DNA from: Litoribrevibacter albus
GTDB lineage: Bacteria; Pseudomonadota; Gammaproteobacteria; Pseudomonadales; Litoribrevibacteraceae
Assembly (NCBI RefSeq): GCF_030159995.1
Contig: NZ_BSNM01000006.1
Location: 1 to 64,000, forward strand
Reading direction: 5' to 3'
DNA length: 64,000 nt
Under the pieces are notes generated by a model, which saw only the letters and a list, made by a program, of their open reading frames with translations, had not been told where the DNA came from and did no database searches. The translations under genes were made by a program, and so were the position numbers. Shown piece by piece: positions 63,873 to 64,000 of the stretch. Every line of letters starts with the position of its first letter. The first letter of the stretch is position 1.

Positions 63873-64000
63873 ATGGAGCAGACCCCCTCGGTTGTAACAT
63901 CCGATTTCAAAGTTAAGAACGGAATTCGAAAACGCTTTTCCCTGGCAATGGTGTGTTTGGTGCTGGTCGTTTCCGTATTGCTGGCGGCGTTTCAGGTCAC
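63873..64000 (+). CDS. N terminus of a membrane protein, possibly a sensor kinase or cyclase (cut by window edge)
   Basis: From ATG 63873, after GTTGAAGGT, the frame reads MEQTPSVVTSDFKVKNGIRK followed by RFSLAMVCLVLVVSVLLAAF, a basic-then-hydrophobic pattern of an inner-membrane signal anchor. It stays open to the end of the window. Position after a receiver gene suggests a two-component sensor or GGDEF/HD-GYP protein; this is inference only. Confidence 0.6.
   Translation, partial: MEQTPSVVTSDFKVKNGIRKRFSLAMVCLVLVVSVLLAAFQV

Overview
The window looks like chromosome from a marine-type gammaproteobacterium near Oceanospirillales/Pseudomonadales; this is an inference. The ribosomal proteins are gammaproteobacterial in length and order, the block uvrA - YajR-like transporter - ssb follows the pseudomonad arrangement, and there is an Entner-Doudoroff operon, an FNR/NrdR-controlled anaerobic ribonucleotide reductase and much c-di-GMP/two-component signalling. 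I saw no rRNA or tRNA genes, CRISPR arrays, insertion sequences or prophage genes.

Layout. 1-14.2 kb: the end of tuf and its terminator, then the fused S10-spc-alpha super-operon (rpsJ to rplQ, with secY and rpoA), read rightward from a near-consensus promoter at 495-523 to a terminator at 14160. Four structured non-coding stretches interrupt it: a hairpin before rpsJ, a 45-nt copy of the 23S rRNA L4/L24-binding segment between rpsJ and rplC, a stem between rpsN and rpsH, and a leader before rpsM. 14.2-20.1 kb: uvrA, a CsgD/VpsT-like regulator, a YajR-type transporter, ssb. 20.1-24 kb: molybdenum cofactor genes mobA, moaA, moaC, an RmlD-like protein and an unknown. 24-33.4 kb: HD-GYP protein, amidase, CnoX-like thioredoxin, a disordered protein, PatB/MalY-like aminotransferase, cation efflux protein, and mtnA/mtnP for methylthioadenosine salvage. 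33.6-42.3 kb: hybrid histidine kinase, a 9-residue-repeat membrane protein, a secreted protein, a receiver - CheC - PAS-GGDEF cluster, and a VWA lipoprotein. 42.4-46 kb: MerR-controlled heavy-metal permease, YacL, a thioesterase and a short-chain dehydrogenase. 46.2-48.7 kb: nrdD-nrdG. 49-53.8 kb: zwf-pgl-edd-eda. 54.2-58.7 kb: a binding-protein-like gene, an isolated short flagellin, and a racemase-like gene paired with a large unknown protein. 59-64 kb: TonB-dependent receptor, two periplasmic binding proteins, a receiver protein and the start of a membrane protein.

The most unusual signal is the sequence before rplC. It matches, from memory, the segment of 23S rRNA domain I bound by L4 and L24, with paired changes that keep the helices, and sits just upstream of the L3 and L4 genes. 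It is a strong candidate for an L4 (or L24) autoregulatory site acting by rRNA mimicry. A second theme is short tandem repeats of 14-21 bp, mostly between genes or at 5' gene ends; some are translated, including in a receptor signal peptide and a lipoprotein N terminus. A third is the racemase/unknown pair, which may be a small metabolite locus.
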